Shown here: piece by piece, positions 44,367 to 53,499 of the stretch
How the letters are laid out: each line of letters starts with the position of its first letter
Position numbering within the stretch: position 1 is the stretch's first letter
From: Kitasatospora sp. MMS16-BH015
GTDB lineage: Bacteria; Actinomycetota; Actinomycetes; Streptomycetales; Streptomycetaceae
Direction: 5' to 3'
Length of the DNA stretch: 64,000 nt
Assembly: GCF_002943525.1 (NCBI RefSeq)
Contig: NZ_CP025394.1
Coordinates: 4,092,001-4,156,000 of the forward strand
Notes under the pieces: generated by a model
Told to the model about the DNA's origin: nothing
The model's input: the letters and a program-made list of their open reading frames with translations, nothing else
Database searches by the model: none
Position numbers and translations under genes: made by a program

Positions 44367-45346
44367 GGTTGCGCGGGGGCAGGGGCGGGGGCAGTGGCAG
44401 GGGCGGACACGAAGGTCGGCACCAGGCTCGGGTCGTTGAACGCCGTGATGCGGGCGACGCGGGCGCCGATCAGGGTCAGGACCTGGACGCCGTAGGGCTC
44501 GTACCGCCCGTGGCCCGCGTGCCGGTGGATGACGAAGGCGGACTGGCCGTTGGCGCGGGTGGGCGTCAGTTGCCAGCGGTCGGGGCGCAGCACCCGGTCG
44601 GCCAGGAAGCCGAGGACGGCGCGGCGGCCGGTGAACCAGGTCGGGGTGGGCGGCATCTCCAGCTCCACGTCGGCGCGCAGCAAGGTGACCAGCGCGGCGG
44701 GGTCGGCCCGGGTGAACGCATCGACGTAGCGGTCGAGGAGGGTGCGCCTGGTCTCCTCGTCCGGCTCGGCCAGGCCGTCCTCGACCGGGCCGGCCTCGGC
44801 CAGCCGGGCCCGGGCGCGGCGGAGCGTGCTGTCGACGGCCGCCGTCGTCGTGTCGAGCATCTCGGCGACCTCGGCGGTCCGGAACCCGAGCACGTCGCGC
44901 AGGGTCAACACCGCCCGCTGCCGGGCGGACAGCATCTGGAGCGCGGCGATGAAGGCGAGCCGGACTCCCGTCCGCCCGGCCACGATCGCCGCCGGGTCGC
45001 CGGCACCGAGGAGGCCGTCCGGCGCCGGCTGGAGCCAGGCCACCGCCGGTTCGCGGGGGGCCACGGCCGCGCGGTGATCGTCCTCCGGAGCCGCCAACCC
45101 CGACGGCAGGGGCCGCCGGGTCCGCGTCTCCAGCGCCGTCAGGCAGGCCCGGGTGGCGATCTTGTACAGCCACCGCCGCACCGAGGAGCGCCCCTCGAAG
45201 CCGTCGAACCCGCGCCACGCCCGCAGATAGGTCTCCTGCACCTGGTCCTCGGCATCGTGGATCGAGCCGAGGATCCGGTAGCAGTGCGCGAGCAGTTCCG
45301 GCCGGAAGGGCTCGGCCAGGGCGGTGAAATCGGCGTTCGACGGCAT
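44363..45346 (-). CDS. ECF sigma factor with SnoaL-like tail (SigG-like)
   Basis: The 327-residue product has sigma region 2 at about 12-85 (LAHCYRILGSIHDAEDQVQETYLRAW) and region 4 at about 130-185 (LSARQRAVLTLRDVLGFRTAEVAEML). A SnoaL-like domain runs from about 205 to 310, and the last 15 residues are Pro/Ala-rich. Such tails sense ligands or hold the sigma factor inactive. ATG at 45346 follows GAGGAACCGCG. It is the second SnoaL-tailed sigma factor in the window. It lies downstream of an SDR gene on the same strand. Confidence 0.85.
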   Translation of the reverse strand: MPSNADFTALAEPFRPELLAHCYRILGSIHDAEDQVQETYLRAWRGFDGFEGRSSVRRWLYKIATRACLTALETRTRRPLPSGLAAPEDDHRAAVAPREPAVAWLQPAPDGLLGAGDPAAIVAGRTGVRLAFIAALQMLSARQRAVLTLRDVLGFRTAEVAEMLDTTTAAVDSTLRRARARLAEAGPVEDGLAEPDEETRRTLLDRYVDAFTRADPAALVTLLRADVELEMPPTPTWFTGRRAVLGFLADRVLRPDRWQLTPTRANGQSAFVIHRHAGHGRYEPYGVQVLTLIGARVARITAFNDPSLVPTFVSAPATAPAPAPAQP

Positions 45347-45436
45347 CGCGGTTCCTCGTTCGGAGTGCGGCAAGGCCACTGTAGGCGGGGAGGTGGGCGG
45401 GAAGGTGGGAAGCGGGGTGGGCGGCGGGAGGTGGGC

Positions 45437-46177
45437 TCAGCCGAGCGGGGTCAGGCCTCCTGCGCCGAGCCGGTACTCCGCACCGCTGTCCGGGTCCCCG
45501 GCCAGTTCCACGACGGCCTTGCCGACCTGCTCCAGGTGGAGGATGGGCTGCCGTCGCTCGATGAAGGCCGCCCGGTCGAGACCCGCCCGTGCCGCGTAGC
45601 CCGTGACGCCGGCCGCGCCCACCCCACCGACCGGGGTCAGGTCCGGCAGCACCGTGACGAACCGGATGCCCAGCCCGGCCCGCTCGGACTCCTCGGCGCC
45701 GTACTGGCGCAGGTAGCGGACGGCGGCCTTGGCGGCGGCGTACCCGCCACTGAGCGGGGAGCCCGCCAGGGCGGCCCCGCTGGACATCGACAGGACCAGG
45801 CTGCCCGGCGCCAGCGGCTCCCGCAGCGCCGCCCCGGTCCAGGCGAACACGTGCCGGGTGTCGACCTCCCAGGTGCGGCTGAAGGTCGCCCAGGTCTGTT
45901 CCTGCACGGGCGCCATGTGCGGCACGGCCCCGGCGTTGAGGACGAGCAGGCCCGGGCGGTGCGCGCGGATCACCTCCGCGGCGAGCGTTTCGTCGGTGGC
46001 GTCGGCGGTGACGGGCGTGAAGCCCTCGCCGAGTTCGTCGCGTACGGCGCGCAGCGCCTGCCCGCCGCGGGCGATGCCGATGACCTGGGTGCCCCCGGCA
46101 ACGAGCGCGGCGGCGATCGCGCGCCCGAAGCCACGGCTGGCACCGGTGACCACTGCGGTCTGAACGGGATCTGACAT
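45437..46177 (-). CDS. SDR-family short-chain dehydrogenase/reductase
   Basis: The 246-residue product has the cofactor motif TGASRGFG (about 11-18), NAG (about 84-86), the catalytic Ser in SMSSGAAL and YAAAK (Tyr and Lys). This makes it an NAD(P)H-dependent oxidoreductase of unknown substrate. ATG at 46177 follows GAGGAG with 8-nt spacing. It lies upstream of the sigma factor gene on the same strand, 90 bp apart. The two may share control. A sigma factor encoding its own metabolic neighbour is common in actinobacteria. Confidence 0.88.
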   Translation of the reverse strand: MSDPVQTAVVTGASRGFGRAIAAALVAGGTQVIGIARGGQALRAVRDELGEGFTPVTADATDETLAAEVIRAHRPGLLVLNAGAVPHMAPVQEQTWATFSRTWEVDTRHVFAWTGAALREPLAPGSLVLSMSSGAALAGSPLSGGYAAAKAAVRYLRQYGAEESERAGLGIRFVTVLPDLTPVGGVGAAGVTGYAARAGLDRAAFIERRQPILHLEQVGKAVVELAGDPDSGAEYRLGAGGLTPLG

Positions 46178-46409
46178 CGGAGACTCCTCGGCACTGGTCG
46201 GATTCGCTACCTGTCCAGACCAGCGGCGGGCGGGAAAACCGTCGCCTTCGAGGAAAGATCTTCCGGAGCCGGCGGAGAGCCCCGAGCTACGCGGTGGGAG
46301 GGGGCGGGCGACCGTCGGCGGACGCCGCCATCTCGCCGACGAGCCTGTCACCGCCTGGGCATAGGGTGCGACCCCGACGAACAGTCGTCGATCTCGCGGA
46401 GGTTGACCC

Positions 46410-48434
46410 GTGGTGGCGCACCTGAGCCATGTCCCCCGATCCTGCACGGCATCCTGGCTGCTGCCCGACGGACCGGAGTACTTCGTCCCGGAGTTCACCT
46501 CGGCCGCGTGCGCGGCGGCGCGTTCGGTACCGGCCGAGGACGAGGCTCGACGCGAAGCCGTCGGCCAGGCCCTCGTCCACCTGCTGGACCACGGTTTCGC
46601 GATCCGCCCCGAGGTGGCCCGCACGATCGTGGAGCTCGTGCCCGAGCAACGGGCGGCCGCAGCGGCGCAGTTGCGCGTCTACAGCGCCGACCGGATGAAC
46701 GACCGGGCGCGTATCCCGTATCCGCAGCAGGACGTCTCCGAGGCGAGTTCCGCCGCGCTGCTCACGCACATCGCCCTGGCGGTCCTGGACCCCGAGGAGC
46801 TCCCGGCGGCCCGAGGCCGCTTCCGGGACACCGATGACGTCAGGGCCGCCGTCCACAGCGCCGCACTCGCCCGGCTCGGCCCGGAGCCGAGGGAGGACGC
46901 CCTGGCCCGGCTGACGGCGTGCGCCGCCCGGACTCGGACCCAGGTGCCGGCGTCGATGCTGCGCCTGGCGCTCGAGGACGGGACGTGGTCGGCGCTGGTC
47001 TCGCTGGCGCTGTTCCCGGACGAGTGGAGGTCACCGCAGGGCCCGGTGAGCGAGCTGCCCGAGTTCGTCCCGTCGGGGTGCGCGGCGGCACGCGGGATGC
47101 TCGCCCGGGACGCGGGGCAGCGCGAGGCGATCGGCCGGGCCCTGGTCGACCTGCTGGATCTCGACTTCGTCAGCCGCATCGAAGCGGCCCGCGCCATCGT
47201 GGAGCTCGTGCCCGAGCAACACCTGCGCGCAGCAACGAAGTTGAGCGGATACCTGGCGAACCTCCCGGACGACCCGGCGCTGGTCCACTCTCTCCACAAG
47301 GATCTCTCCCCCACCGCTCCCGCCGCGATGGCCACCCAGATCGCGCTGGCCGTGCTCGACCCCGAGCAGGCCGAGGCGGCGCGCTCCCGGCTCCGGCTCA
47401 CCGACAGGCGCGTGGAGCCCTTCTTTGCCGCCGACTACGCCCAGCTCGGACCGCGGCACACCGGTGACGTGCTGGCCCGGATGGCTGCGCGGCCGACACC
47501 CGGGCGGGTGCAGCAGATGTTCACGCTGAGCCCGTACGTGGATCGGCGGCAGGTTTACGAACTGCTGCACGGTGTGGTCGCCGCCGGCGTGCCGGTCGGT
47601 CTCCTCGCGAGGCCACTGACCGTACTGGAGCCGGCCGAGCGTCCCGACGCGGTGCGACTGGCGCTGGCGTCCTTGGTGCTGAGCCCGAAGGAGTACCTGG
47701 TCACGGGCGGCGACAAGGACGTCGTGGCGGCGGTGCTCGAGGCCGGTCCTGAGTTCCAGGGCCAGGTCACCGAGGCGCTGTGGCAGGTCGTCCGGAAGCT
47801 GCCGCTCAACCGGAGCGTGCGCCGCCAGGCCGCGGCACGGCTCGGCTCGGCCGACCGCGAGGCCGCCGAATGGTTCCTGACCGGCCCGGACTCCGAGAGT
47901 GCGCGGCTGGAGCGCGCGGCGGTGGCCGAGGCCTGGCGGCGGATCGAGGAGGCGCTGACGGTGCACGCCCCGGCGCTGCTGGGCGGCCTGGCCGCACCGG
48001 CGAGCGCCGAGGAGATCGCCAGGGCCGAGGCGCAGCTCGGATATCCGCTGCCGGTCGACTTCGCGGCCTCGTGCATGATCCACCGTGCGGTCGACATCCC
48101 GGGAGCGGGCCCAGACGACTGGATGCACTGGGACGTCTCCGAGCTCGCCGGGATACGCGACAACACCGCCGACGACTGGTCCTCGCCGGCCTACGTCCCG
48201 CTCACCGAGGAGGGCGACGGCTCCCACGTGGTCCTGGACCTTGACCCCGAGGGGGCACCGGGCCGGCTGATCTACTCGGACCAGGGCTGGGACCCTGACC
48301 CGGGTGACGAGCGGGCTCCGAGCTGGCTGTCCGTCCTGGAGTCCTTCGCCGACAACCTGAAGGCGGGCCGCTACCGGTACAGCGTCTACGACGCGGCCAC
48401 CGGCGCGGGCGAGCTCCTCCACGAGGACCTCTGA
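46410..48434 (+). CDS. SUKH (SMI1/KNR4) protein with duplicated helical region
   Basis: The 674-residue protein has residues 28-165 repeated at 218-355 (offset 190). For example, ARTIVELVPEQ matches ARAIVELVPEQ and IALAVLDPEE matches IALAVLDPEQ. The repeat helices may form an armadillo/HEAT-like scaffold. A third helical region (about 365-500) leads to a C-terminal SMI1/KNR4 domain at about 505-650 (EEIARAEAQLGYPLPVDFA, SPAYVPLTEEG, IYSDQGWDPD). SUKH domains are common immunity proteins against secreted or contact toxins, but no toxin gene is adjacent. GTG at 46410 follows GGAGG at 46398-46402. It is flanked by unrelated genes. Confidence 0.7.
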   Translation: MVAHLSHVPRSCTASWLLPDGPEYFVPEFTSAACAAARSVPAEDEARREAVGQALVHLLDHGFAIRPEVARTIVELVPEQRAAAAAQLRVYSADRMNDRARIPYPQQDVSEASSAALLTHIALAVLDPEELPAARGRFRDTDDVRAAVHSAALARLGPEPREDALARLTACAARTRTQVPASMLRLALEDGTWSALVSLALFPDEWRSPQGPVSELPEFVPSGCAAARGMLARDAGQREAIGRALVDLLDLDFVSRIEAARAIVELVPEQHLRAATKLSGYLANLPDDPALVHSLHKDLSPTAPAAMATQIALAVLDPEQAEAARSRLRLTDRRVEPFFAADYAQLGPRHTGDVLARMAARPTPGRVQQMFTLSPYVDRRQVYELLHGVVAAGVPVGLLARPLTVLEPAERPDAVRLALASLVLSPKEYLVTGGDKDVVAAVLEAGPEFQGQVTEALWQVVRKLPLNRSVRRQAAARLGSADREAAEWFLTGPDSESARLERAAVAEAWRRIEEALTVHAPALLGGLAAPASAEEIARAEAQLGYPLPVDFAASCMIHRAVDIPGAGPDDWMHWDVSELAGIRDNTADDWSSPAYVPLTEEGDGSHVVLDLDPEGAPGRLIYSDQGWDPDPGDERAPSWLSVLESFADNLKAGRYRYSVYDAATGAGELLHEDL

Positions 48435-48476
48435 CAAGCGGCCGCACCACCGCAGGAGCCCGCCCGGCGGCCGGGG

Positions 48477-49889
48477 TCAGAGCTGCGGCGAACCGCTGCC
48501 CGCGAGCACCTCGGGCCGCAGCAGTGCCTGCAGCCGCTCGGCCGGCAACAGGCCCTTCTCCAGCACGAGTTCGGCGACGCCGCACCCGCTGGCGAGGGCC
48601 TCCTTGGCGATGGCGGTGGCCGCCTCGTAGCCGATGTGGGGGTTGAGGGCGGTGACCAGGCCGATGGAGTTCTCCACGGCCGCCCGCAGCTGCGCCTCGT
48701 TCGCCGTGATCCCGGCGACGCACCGCTCGGCGAGGGTCAGGCAGGCGCGCTCCAGGTGCGTGATGCTCTTGGAGAGGGAGTGCAGGATGACCGGCTCGAA
48801 GGCGTTCAGCTGGAGCTGGCCCGCCTCCGCGGCCATGGTGACGGTGACGTCGTTGCCGATCACCTCGAAGGCGACCTGGTTGACGACCTCGGGGATCACC
48901 GGGTTGACCTTGCCGGGCATGATGCTCGAACCGGCCTGCACCGGTGGCAGGTTGATCTCGTTCAGGCCCGCACGCGGCCCGGAGGACAGCAGCCTGAGGT
49001 CGTTGCAGGTCTTGGAGAGCTTGACGGCGACCCGCTTGAGCACGCCGGACATCTGCACGAAGGCGCCGCAGTCCTGGGTGGCCTCGACCAGGTCGGCGGC
49101 CGTCACCAGCGGAAGGCCGGTGATCCCGGCCAGGTGGCGGCGGGCCGACTCGGCGTACCCGGCCGGGGCGTTGAGGCCGGTACCGATCGCCGTGGCGCCG
49201 AGGTTGATCTCCTGGATCAGCTCGACGGCCTCCGCCAGCCGGCTGCGGTCCTCGTCGATCATGACCGCGTACGCCGAGAACTCCTGCCCCAGCGTCATCG
49301 GCACCGCGTCCTGGAGCTGGGTGCGGCCCATCTTCAGGACGTCGCGGAACTCGACGGCCTTGGCGGCGAAGGCGCCCTGGAGCACGGCCATCGCCTCGAG
49401 CAGACCGCGCACGGCGAAGACCGTGGCGATCTTGACGGCGGTCGGGTAGACGTCGTTGGTGGACTGGCCGAGGTTGACGTCCTCGTTCGGGTGCAGGTGC
49501 TGGTACTCGCCCCGGGCGTGGCCGAGCAGTTCCAGCGCCCGGTTGGCGACGACCTCGTTGGCGTTCATGTTCGTCGAGGTGCCGGCGCCGCCCTGGATGA
49601 CGTCGACGACGAACTGGTCGTGCAGCCTGCCGTCGCGGATCTCGCGGCAGGCCTCGACGATCGCGGCGGCCTTCGCCGGCTCAAGCAGGCCGAGTTCCTC
49701 GTTGGCGAGGGCCGCGGCCTCCTTGACGGCGGCGAGGGCGTCGATCAGGTGCGGGTACGCGGAGATCGGCGTCCCCGAGATGGGGAAGTTCTCCTTGGCG
49801 CGCAGGGTGTGCACGCCCCAGTACGCCTCGGCGGGTACGTCGCGGTGGCCGAGCAGGTCGTGTTCGCTGCGGTGGGCTGCTGAGCTCAT
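48477..49889 (-). CDS. aspA: aspartate ammonia-lyase (aspartase)
   Basis: The 470-residue fumarase/aspartase-family enzyme has the signature loop GSSIMPGKVNP, an early STNDVYPTAVKI substrate motif and a conserved GTSTNMNANEVVANRA block. It converts aspartate to fumarate and ammonia. ATG at 49889 follows AAGGAGG with about 12-nt spacing. It is the last gene of a four-gene operon for asparagine use, 40 bp after asparaginase. Together with the upstream genes it turns external asparagine into a TCA-cycle intermediate with release of two ammonia. Confidence 0.93.
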   Translation of the reverse strand: MSSAAHRSEHDLLGHRDVPAEAYWGVHTLRAKENFPISGTPISAYPHLIDALAAVKEAAALANEELGLLEPAKAAAIVEACREIRDGRLHDQFVVDVIQGGAGTSTNMNANEVVANRALELLGHARGEYQHLHPNEDVNLGQSTNDVYPTAVKIATVFAVRGLLEAMAVLQGAFAAKAVEFRDVLKMGRTQLQDAVPMTLGQEFSAYAVMIDEDRSRLAEAVELIQEINLGATAIGTGLNAPAGYAESARRHLAGITGLPLVTAADLVEATQDCGAFVQMSGVLKRVAVKLSKTCNDLRLLSSGPRAGLNEINLPPVQAGSSIMPGKVNPVIPEVVNQVAFEVIGNDVTVTMAAEAGQLQLNAFEPVILHSLSKSITHLERACLTLAERCVAGITANEAQLRAAVENSIGLVTALNPHIGYEAATAIAKEALASGCGVAELVLEKGLLPAERLQALLRPEVLAGSGSPQL

Positions 49890-49929
49890 GGCGGTGCGGG
49901 CCTCCTTCGGAGGGGGACGGTGCGCGCGG

Positions 49930-50988
49930 TCAGAGGTACGTGGGGGTGCGCGGGTCGAGCGCGGGGACCGGTCGGACGGCGCCGACCGGCCGGCCGCCGC
50001 CGAGCAGCGGTTCACCCGCGAGCTCGGCGAGCGCCGCCGGGTCGACGCCGGCGCGGGCGAGGGCGGCGGCGACGACCGGTACGCGCGCCCGGTTCGCCCC
50101 GTCGGAGATCTTCACGGCGACGGCCCGGCCGTCCGGCAGGGCGGCGACCTGGACGCCCTCGAAGCCGTCCTTGGTGAGCAGCCCGGGCACCGCGCGCATC
50201 AGCGCGGCCACGTCGCGCCCCGACCCCGAGGCCATCTCGGCGTGCTCGCGCATCGCGTCGGCCACCCGGGCCTCCGGGGTGCCGGCCGGCGCGGTGGTGA
50301 TCCGGGCCGCCGCACGGGCGAGCCCGTGCAGCGAGACCGCGAACAGGGGTGCGCCGCAACCGTCGACGGTGACCTGGGCGATCGCCTGCCCGGTGAGGTC
50401 CTCGACGGTCTCGGCGATGGCCCGCTGGAGCGGATGGGCGGGGTCGAGGTAGTCCTTGGGCGACCAGCCGTTGAGCGCGCAGGTGTGGAGCATGGCCGCG
50501 TGCTTGCCGGAGCAGTTCTGCGCGAGTCGGGACGGCAGGCGCCCCTCGCGCACCCAGGTGTCGCGCACGACGGGGTCGTAGGGAAGGTCCGGGATGTTGC
50601 GCAGGTCGTCCTCGCCGGCCCCGGCCAGCTCCAGGATGCGACGGGTGCCGGCGAGGTGCCGGGCCTCGCCGGAGTGGCTGGCCGCGGTCAGGGCCAGCAG
50701 CTCCCCGTCGAGCGGCAGCCCCGCCCGTACCATCGCCACCGCCTGCAACGGCTTGAGCGCCGAGCGCGGGTAGAAAGCGCCTTCGATGTCACCGAGTTGG
50801 AGTTCCACGGCCGAGTCGGCACCGAGGATGACGACCGAGCCGTAGTGGACGCCTTCGACGACTCCACCGCGGACGAGCTGGGCGACCGGCGCGTGGCGGG
50901 GCTCCCGGATCACCGGCGGTCGAGCCTGAGCCTGAGCCGGAGACGAAGCCGGGGCTATCGAACTTCCGTACAGCACTGCGTGGTTCAC
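49930..50988 (-). CDS. asparaginase (asparaginase II/AnsA-type PF06089-like)
   Basis: The 352-residue product has the blocks LVRGGVVEGVHYGSVV, FYPRSALKPLQA and NCSGKHAAML, with a Ser/Lys pair. CGAPLFAVSLHGLA and EMASGSGRDVAALM follow. These match the asparaginase family common in actinobacteria, which hydrolyses asparagine to aspartate and ammonia. Its GTG overlaps the permease stop by 4 bp. It precedes aspartase, which takes the product onward. The first 30 residues are Pro/Ala-rich and may be a short extension. Confidence 0.85.
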   Translation of the reverse strand: MNHAVLYGSSIAPASSPAQAQARPPVIREPRHAPVAQLVRGGVVEGVHYGSVVILGADSAVELQLGDIEGAFYPRSALKPLQAVAMVRAGLPLDGELLALTAASHSGEARHLAGTRRILELAGAGEDDLRNIPDLPYDPVVRDTWVREGRLPSRLAQNCSGKHAAMLHTCALNGWSPKDYLDPAHPLQRAIAETVEDLTGQAIAQVTVDGCGAPLFAVSLHGLARAAARITTAPAGTPEARVADAMREHAEMASGSGRDVAALMRAVPGLLTKDGFEGVQVAALPDGRAVAVKISDGANRARVPVVAAALARAGVDPAALAELAGEPLLGGGRPVGAVRPVPALDPRTPTYL

Positions 50989-52442
50989 CCGTTCACCTTG
51001 GAGGACTTCGCCCGGGCGACCCGCCCGCGTACGCCGTACCAGCCGGCCACCAGGGCGGCGGCGATCAGCGGCACGCACAGCACGGTGGTGCGGCCGGCGC
51101 CGCCGTCGGCGTACATCAGGACGAACACGGAGAGCAGAAAGCCGAGCGTGACGATCTCGGTCCACGGGGAGCCGGGCAGCCGGTAGCTCGGCCGGGAGAG
51201 TTCGCCCGCCTGCGTCTTCCGCCAGAACAGCAGGTGACAGATCATGATCATGCCCCAGGTGGACAGGATGCCGATCGCCGCGAAGTTGAGCACGATCTCG
51301 AACGCGTCCGCCGGGACGACGTAGTTGAGGCCCACCCCGAGGACGCAGATGCCGCTGGTGAGCAGGATGCCGCCGTAGGGGACCTGGGTGCGGCTCATCA
51401 CGCCGGTGAACTTCGGCGCCGAGCCGGACATCGCCATCGAGCGCAGGATGCGCCCGGTGGAGTACAGGCCGGAGTTGAGCGAGGACATGGCCGCGGTGAG
51501 CACGACCAGGTTCATCACGGCACCCGCCGCCGGGACGCCGATGTGGGAGAGGACCGTCACGAACGGGCTCTGGCCCGCAGAGTACTTGTCCCAGGGCAGC
51601 AGCATCGACAGCAGGACGACCGAGCCGACGTAGAACAGGCCGACCCGCCACATGATCGAGTTGATCGCCTTCGGCAGGATCTTCTCGGGGTTCTCGGTCT
51701 CGCCCGCCGCGACGCCCACCAACTCGACGGAGGCGTAGGCGAAGACGACGCCCTGGATGATCAGCAGCATCGGCAGCACGCCGTTGGGGAAGACCCCGCC
51801 GTGGTCGGTGATCAGCGACGGGCCGGGGGTGGTGCCGTCGACCGGGTGCCGGGTGACCAGCAGGAAGACGGCGATCGCCATGAAGATCAGCAGGGCGCTG
51901 ACCTTGATGATGGCGAACCAGAACTCCATCTCGCCGAAGATCTTCACCGAGATGAGGTTCACGGTGAGGACCACGGCCAGGGCGACGAGCGCGATCACCC
52001 ACTGCGGGATGTCGGAGAACAGGCCCCAGTAGTGGGTGTAGGTGGCCACGGCGGTGATGTCGGCGATGCCGGTGGTCACCCAGTTGAGGAAGTACATCCA
52101 GCCCGCGGTGTACGCGCCCTTCTCACCGAGGAACTCCCGGGCGTAACTGACGAACGCGCCGGAGGAGGGCCGGTAGAGGACGAGTTCGCCGAGGGCCCGG
52201 ACGACGAGGAAGGCGAAGACGCCGCAGACCGCGTACGCGACGAAGAGGGAGGGGCCGGCGTCGGCGAGACGGCCGCCCGCGCCGAGGAACAGGCCGGTGC
52301 CGATGGCACCGCCGATGGCGATCATGTTGACGTGCCGGGACTTGAGGGACTTGCTGTATCCCGCGTCACCGGCGTCGACGTGACCGGACGAGGTGCGGGT
52401 GTCCGCCTGGGCGGACTCTTCCTGCAGGGACTGCTCGCTCAC
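50985..52442 (-). CDS. amino-acid permease, likely L-asparagine (AnsP-like)
   Basis: The 485-residue APC-superfamily transporter has twelve predicted membrane helices. The GAIGTGLFLGAGG motif is in helix 1, with VTRHPVDGTTPGPS in a loop and AIIKVSALLIFM in a middle helix. The closest pattern is AnsP/GabP-type proton symporters. Its position directly before asparaginase and aspartase argues for asparagine import. The GTG at 52442 overlaps the regulator stop by 4 bp (GTGA). Membrane location is certain, the exact substrate is inferred. Confidence 0.88.
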   Translation of the reverse strand: MSEQSLQEESAQADTRTSSGHVDAGDAGYSKSLKSRHVNMIAIGGAIGTGLFLGAGGRLADAGPSLFVAYAVCGVFAFLVVRALGELVLYRPSSGAFVSYAREFLGEKGAYTAGWMYFLNWVTTGIADITAVATYTHYWGLFSDIPQWVIALVALAVVLTVNLISVKIFGEMEFWFAIIKVSALLIFMAIAVFLLVTRHPVDGTTPGPSLITDHGGVFPNGVLPMLLIIQGVVFAYASVELVGVAAGETENPEKILPKAINSIMWRVGLFYVGSVVLLSMLLPWDKYSAGQSPFVTVLSHIGVPAAGAVMNLVVLTAAMSSLNSGLYSTGRILRSMAMSGSAPKFTGVMSRTQVPYGGILLTSGICVLGVGLNYVVPADAFEIVLNFAAIGILSTWGMIMICHLLFWRKTQAGELSRPSYRLPGSPWTEIVTLGFLLSVFVLMYADGGAGRTTVLCVPLIAAALVAGWYGVRGRVARAKSSKVNG

Positions 52443-53170
52443 GCCTCGGATCTGCCTTCCGTGAGGATGTCCGTGCGCCCGGGGCGCACGATGTCGGTGA
52501 GGGTCGTCTCGACGCAGTCGAGGTGGTGGGCCATGGCCGCGACCGCGTCGTGCTGGGAGCCGTCCACCAGCGCCTCGACGATCGCCCGGTGCTCGCGGTT
52601 GGACTGCTCCCGCCGGCCTCCGAGATCGTTGAGGAAGGCCGACTGGCGGGCGAGTGCGTCCCGGATCTCCTCGATGATCCGGCGGAACACCGGGTTCTGG
52701 GCCGCCTCGGCGACGGCCAGGTGGAAGAGCGTGTCCATCGCGACCCACGCGGTGGTGTCGGTCTCCTGCTCCATCCGGTCCAGCAGGTGGGCCAGGTGGT
52801 CGAGGTTCTCCGCGGTGCGGCGCAGCGCCGCGTAGCCGGCGACCGGGATCTCGACGTGTCGGCGCACCTCCAGCAGGTCGCTGGCCGCGTAGTCGCCGAA
52901 GGTGGGGTCCTCGACGGTGCTGGCGATGACGAAGGTGCCCTTCCCCGTCTTGGAGACGGTCAGCCCCATGGTCTGCAGGGCCCGCAGGGCCTCGCGCAGC
53001 ACCGGGCGGCTGACCTCCAGGGTGCGGCAGAGCTCCGCCTCGGAGGGGAGCTTGTCACCGATCACGTAATCGCCGCGCTCGATGGCGTGGCGGAGGTGGG
53101 TGAGGACCGCTTCCATGGCGCTGACTCGCCGCAGTCTCCCGCCACCTGTCTGGCTGTCTGACAGGTTCAC
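52439..53170 (-). CDS. FadR-type GntR regulator of the asparagine operon
   Basis: The 243-residue protein has an N-terminal GntR winged helix (DKLPSEAELCRTLEVSRPVLREALRAL at about 39-65, shown in pieces as KLPSEAELCRTL and SRPVLREALRAL). A C-terminal FCD ligand-binding domain follows, with metal-ligand histidines (LFHLAVAEAAQN, EHRAIVEAL, MAHHLD). It is first in the operon and its GTGA overlaps the permease start, so it probably regulates the operon in response to aspartate or asparagine. The start at 53170 lies over the operator-like dyad. The ATG at 53116 is an alternative start that would free that dyad. Confidence 0.88.
   Translation of the reverse strand: MNLSDSQTGGGRLRRVSAMEAVLTHLRHAIERGDYVIGDKLPSEAELCRTLEVSRPVLREALRALQTMGLTVSKTGKGTFVIASTVEDPTFGDYAASDLLEVRRHVEIPVAGYAALRRTAENLDHLAHLLDRMEQETDTTAWVAMDTLFHLAVAEAAQNPVFRRIIEEIRDALARQSAFLNDLGGRREQSNREHRAIVEALVDGSQHDAVAAMAHHLDCVETTLTDIVRPGRTDILTEGRSEA
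53154..53164. promoter_or_regulatory. operator-like dyad CTGTCTGACAG at the regulator start
   Basis: A perfect 5+5 dyad with one central base, part of a wider CCTGTC...GACAGG arrangement, lies at the beginning of the GntR gene. It is a plausible autoregulatory operator for the FadR-type protein and its operon. Confidence 0.45.
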
Positions 53171-53499
53171 GGGAGTGATACTCCGGTTAACGGGAGGTGA
53201 CTGTCAAGGGATCGGTGGCGGAAGAAGTCCCACCGACTCCGGCTGACCGCCGGCCTGGCCGGCGAGGGGCGGCCACCGCGTTCCGGCACTGCCGTGGTGC
53301 GAACGCGCTTCAGGCGGCGCCCGGGGGGACGCAGGGGCCGCGCGTGGACGGCAAACCCCGTCCCCTGGACGGCGGTTGCCAGGCACCTTCGTGTTTCCCC
53401 GGCCCTGGATTCACCAGCGCGGAGCGACGTGAGAGGATCCGCCTGCGCTGCCCGGCAGCGCACGGCATCCGCCATGAGCGGACCTCACAGGGGGACACC
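53171..53499. other. divergent control region and leader of the surface-protein gene
   Basis: This 329-bp gap between the leftward asparagine operon and the rightward surface protein has no recognised gene. It contains part of the CTGTCTGACAG dyad at its left edge and a GGGGGA ribosome-like run just before position 53500. In frame with the following gene only GTG, CTG and ATC codons occur in the last 160 bp, with no ATG. Confidence 0.5.

Noticed and set aside
53197-53499. Upstream in-frame extension of the surface-protein gene to 53197
   Set aside because: It would put a 101-residue Arg/Gly/Pro-rich stretch before an evident signal peptide, which is not plausible for a secreted protein.
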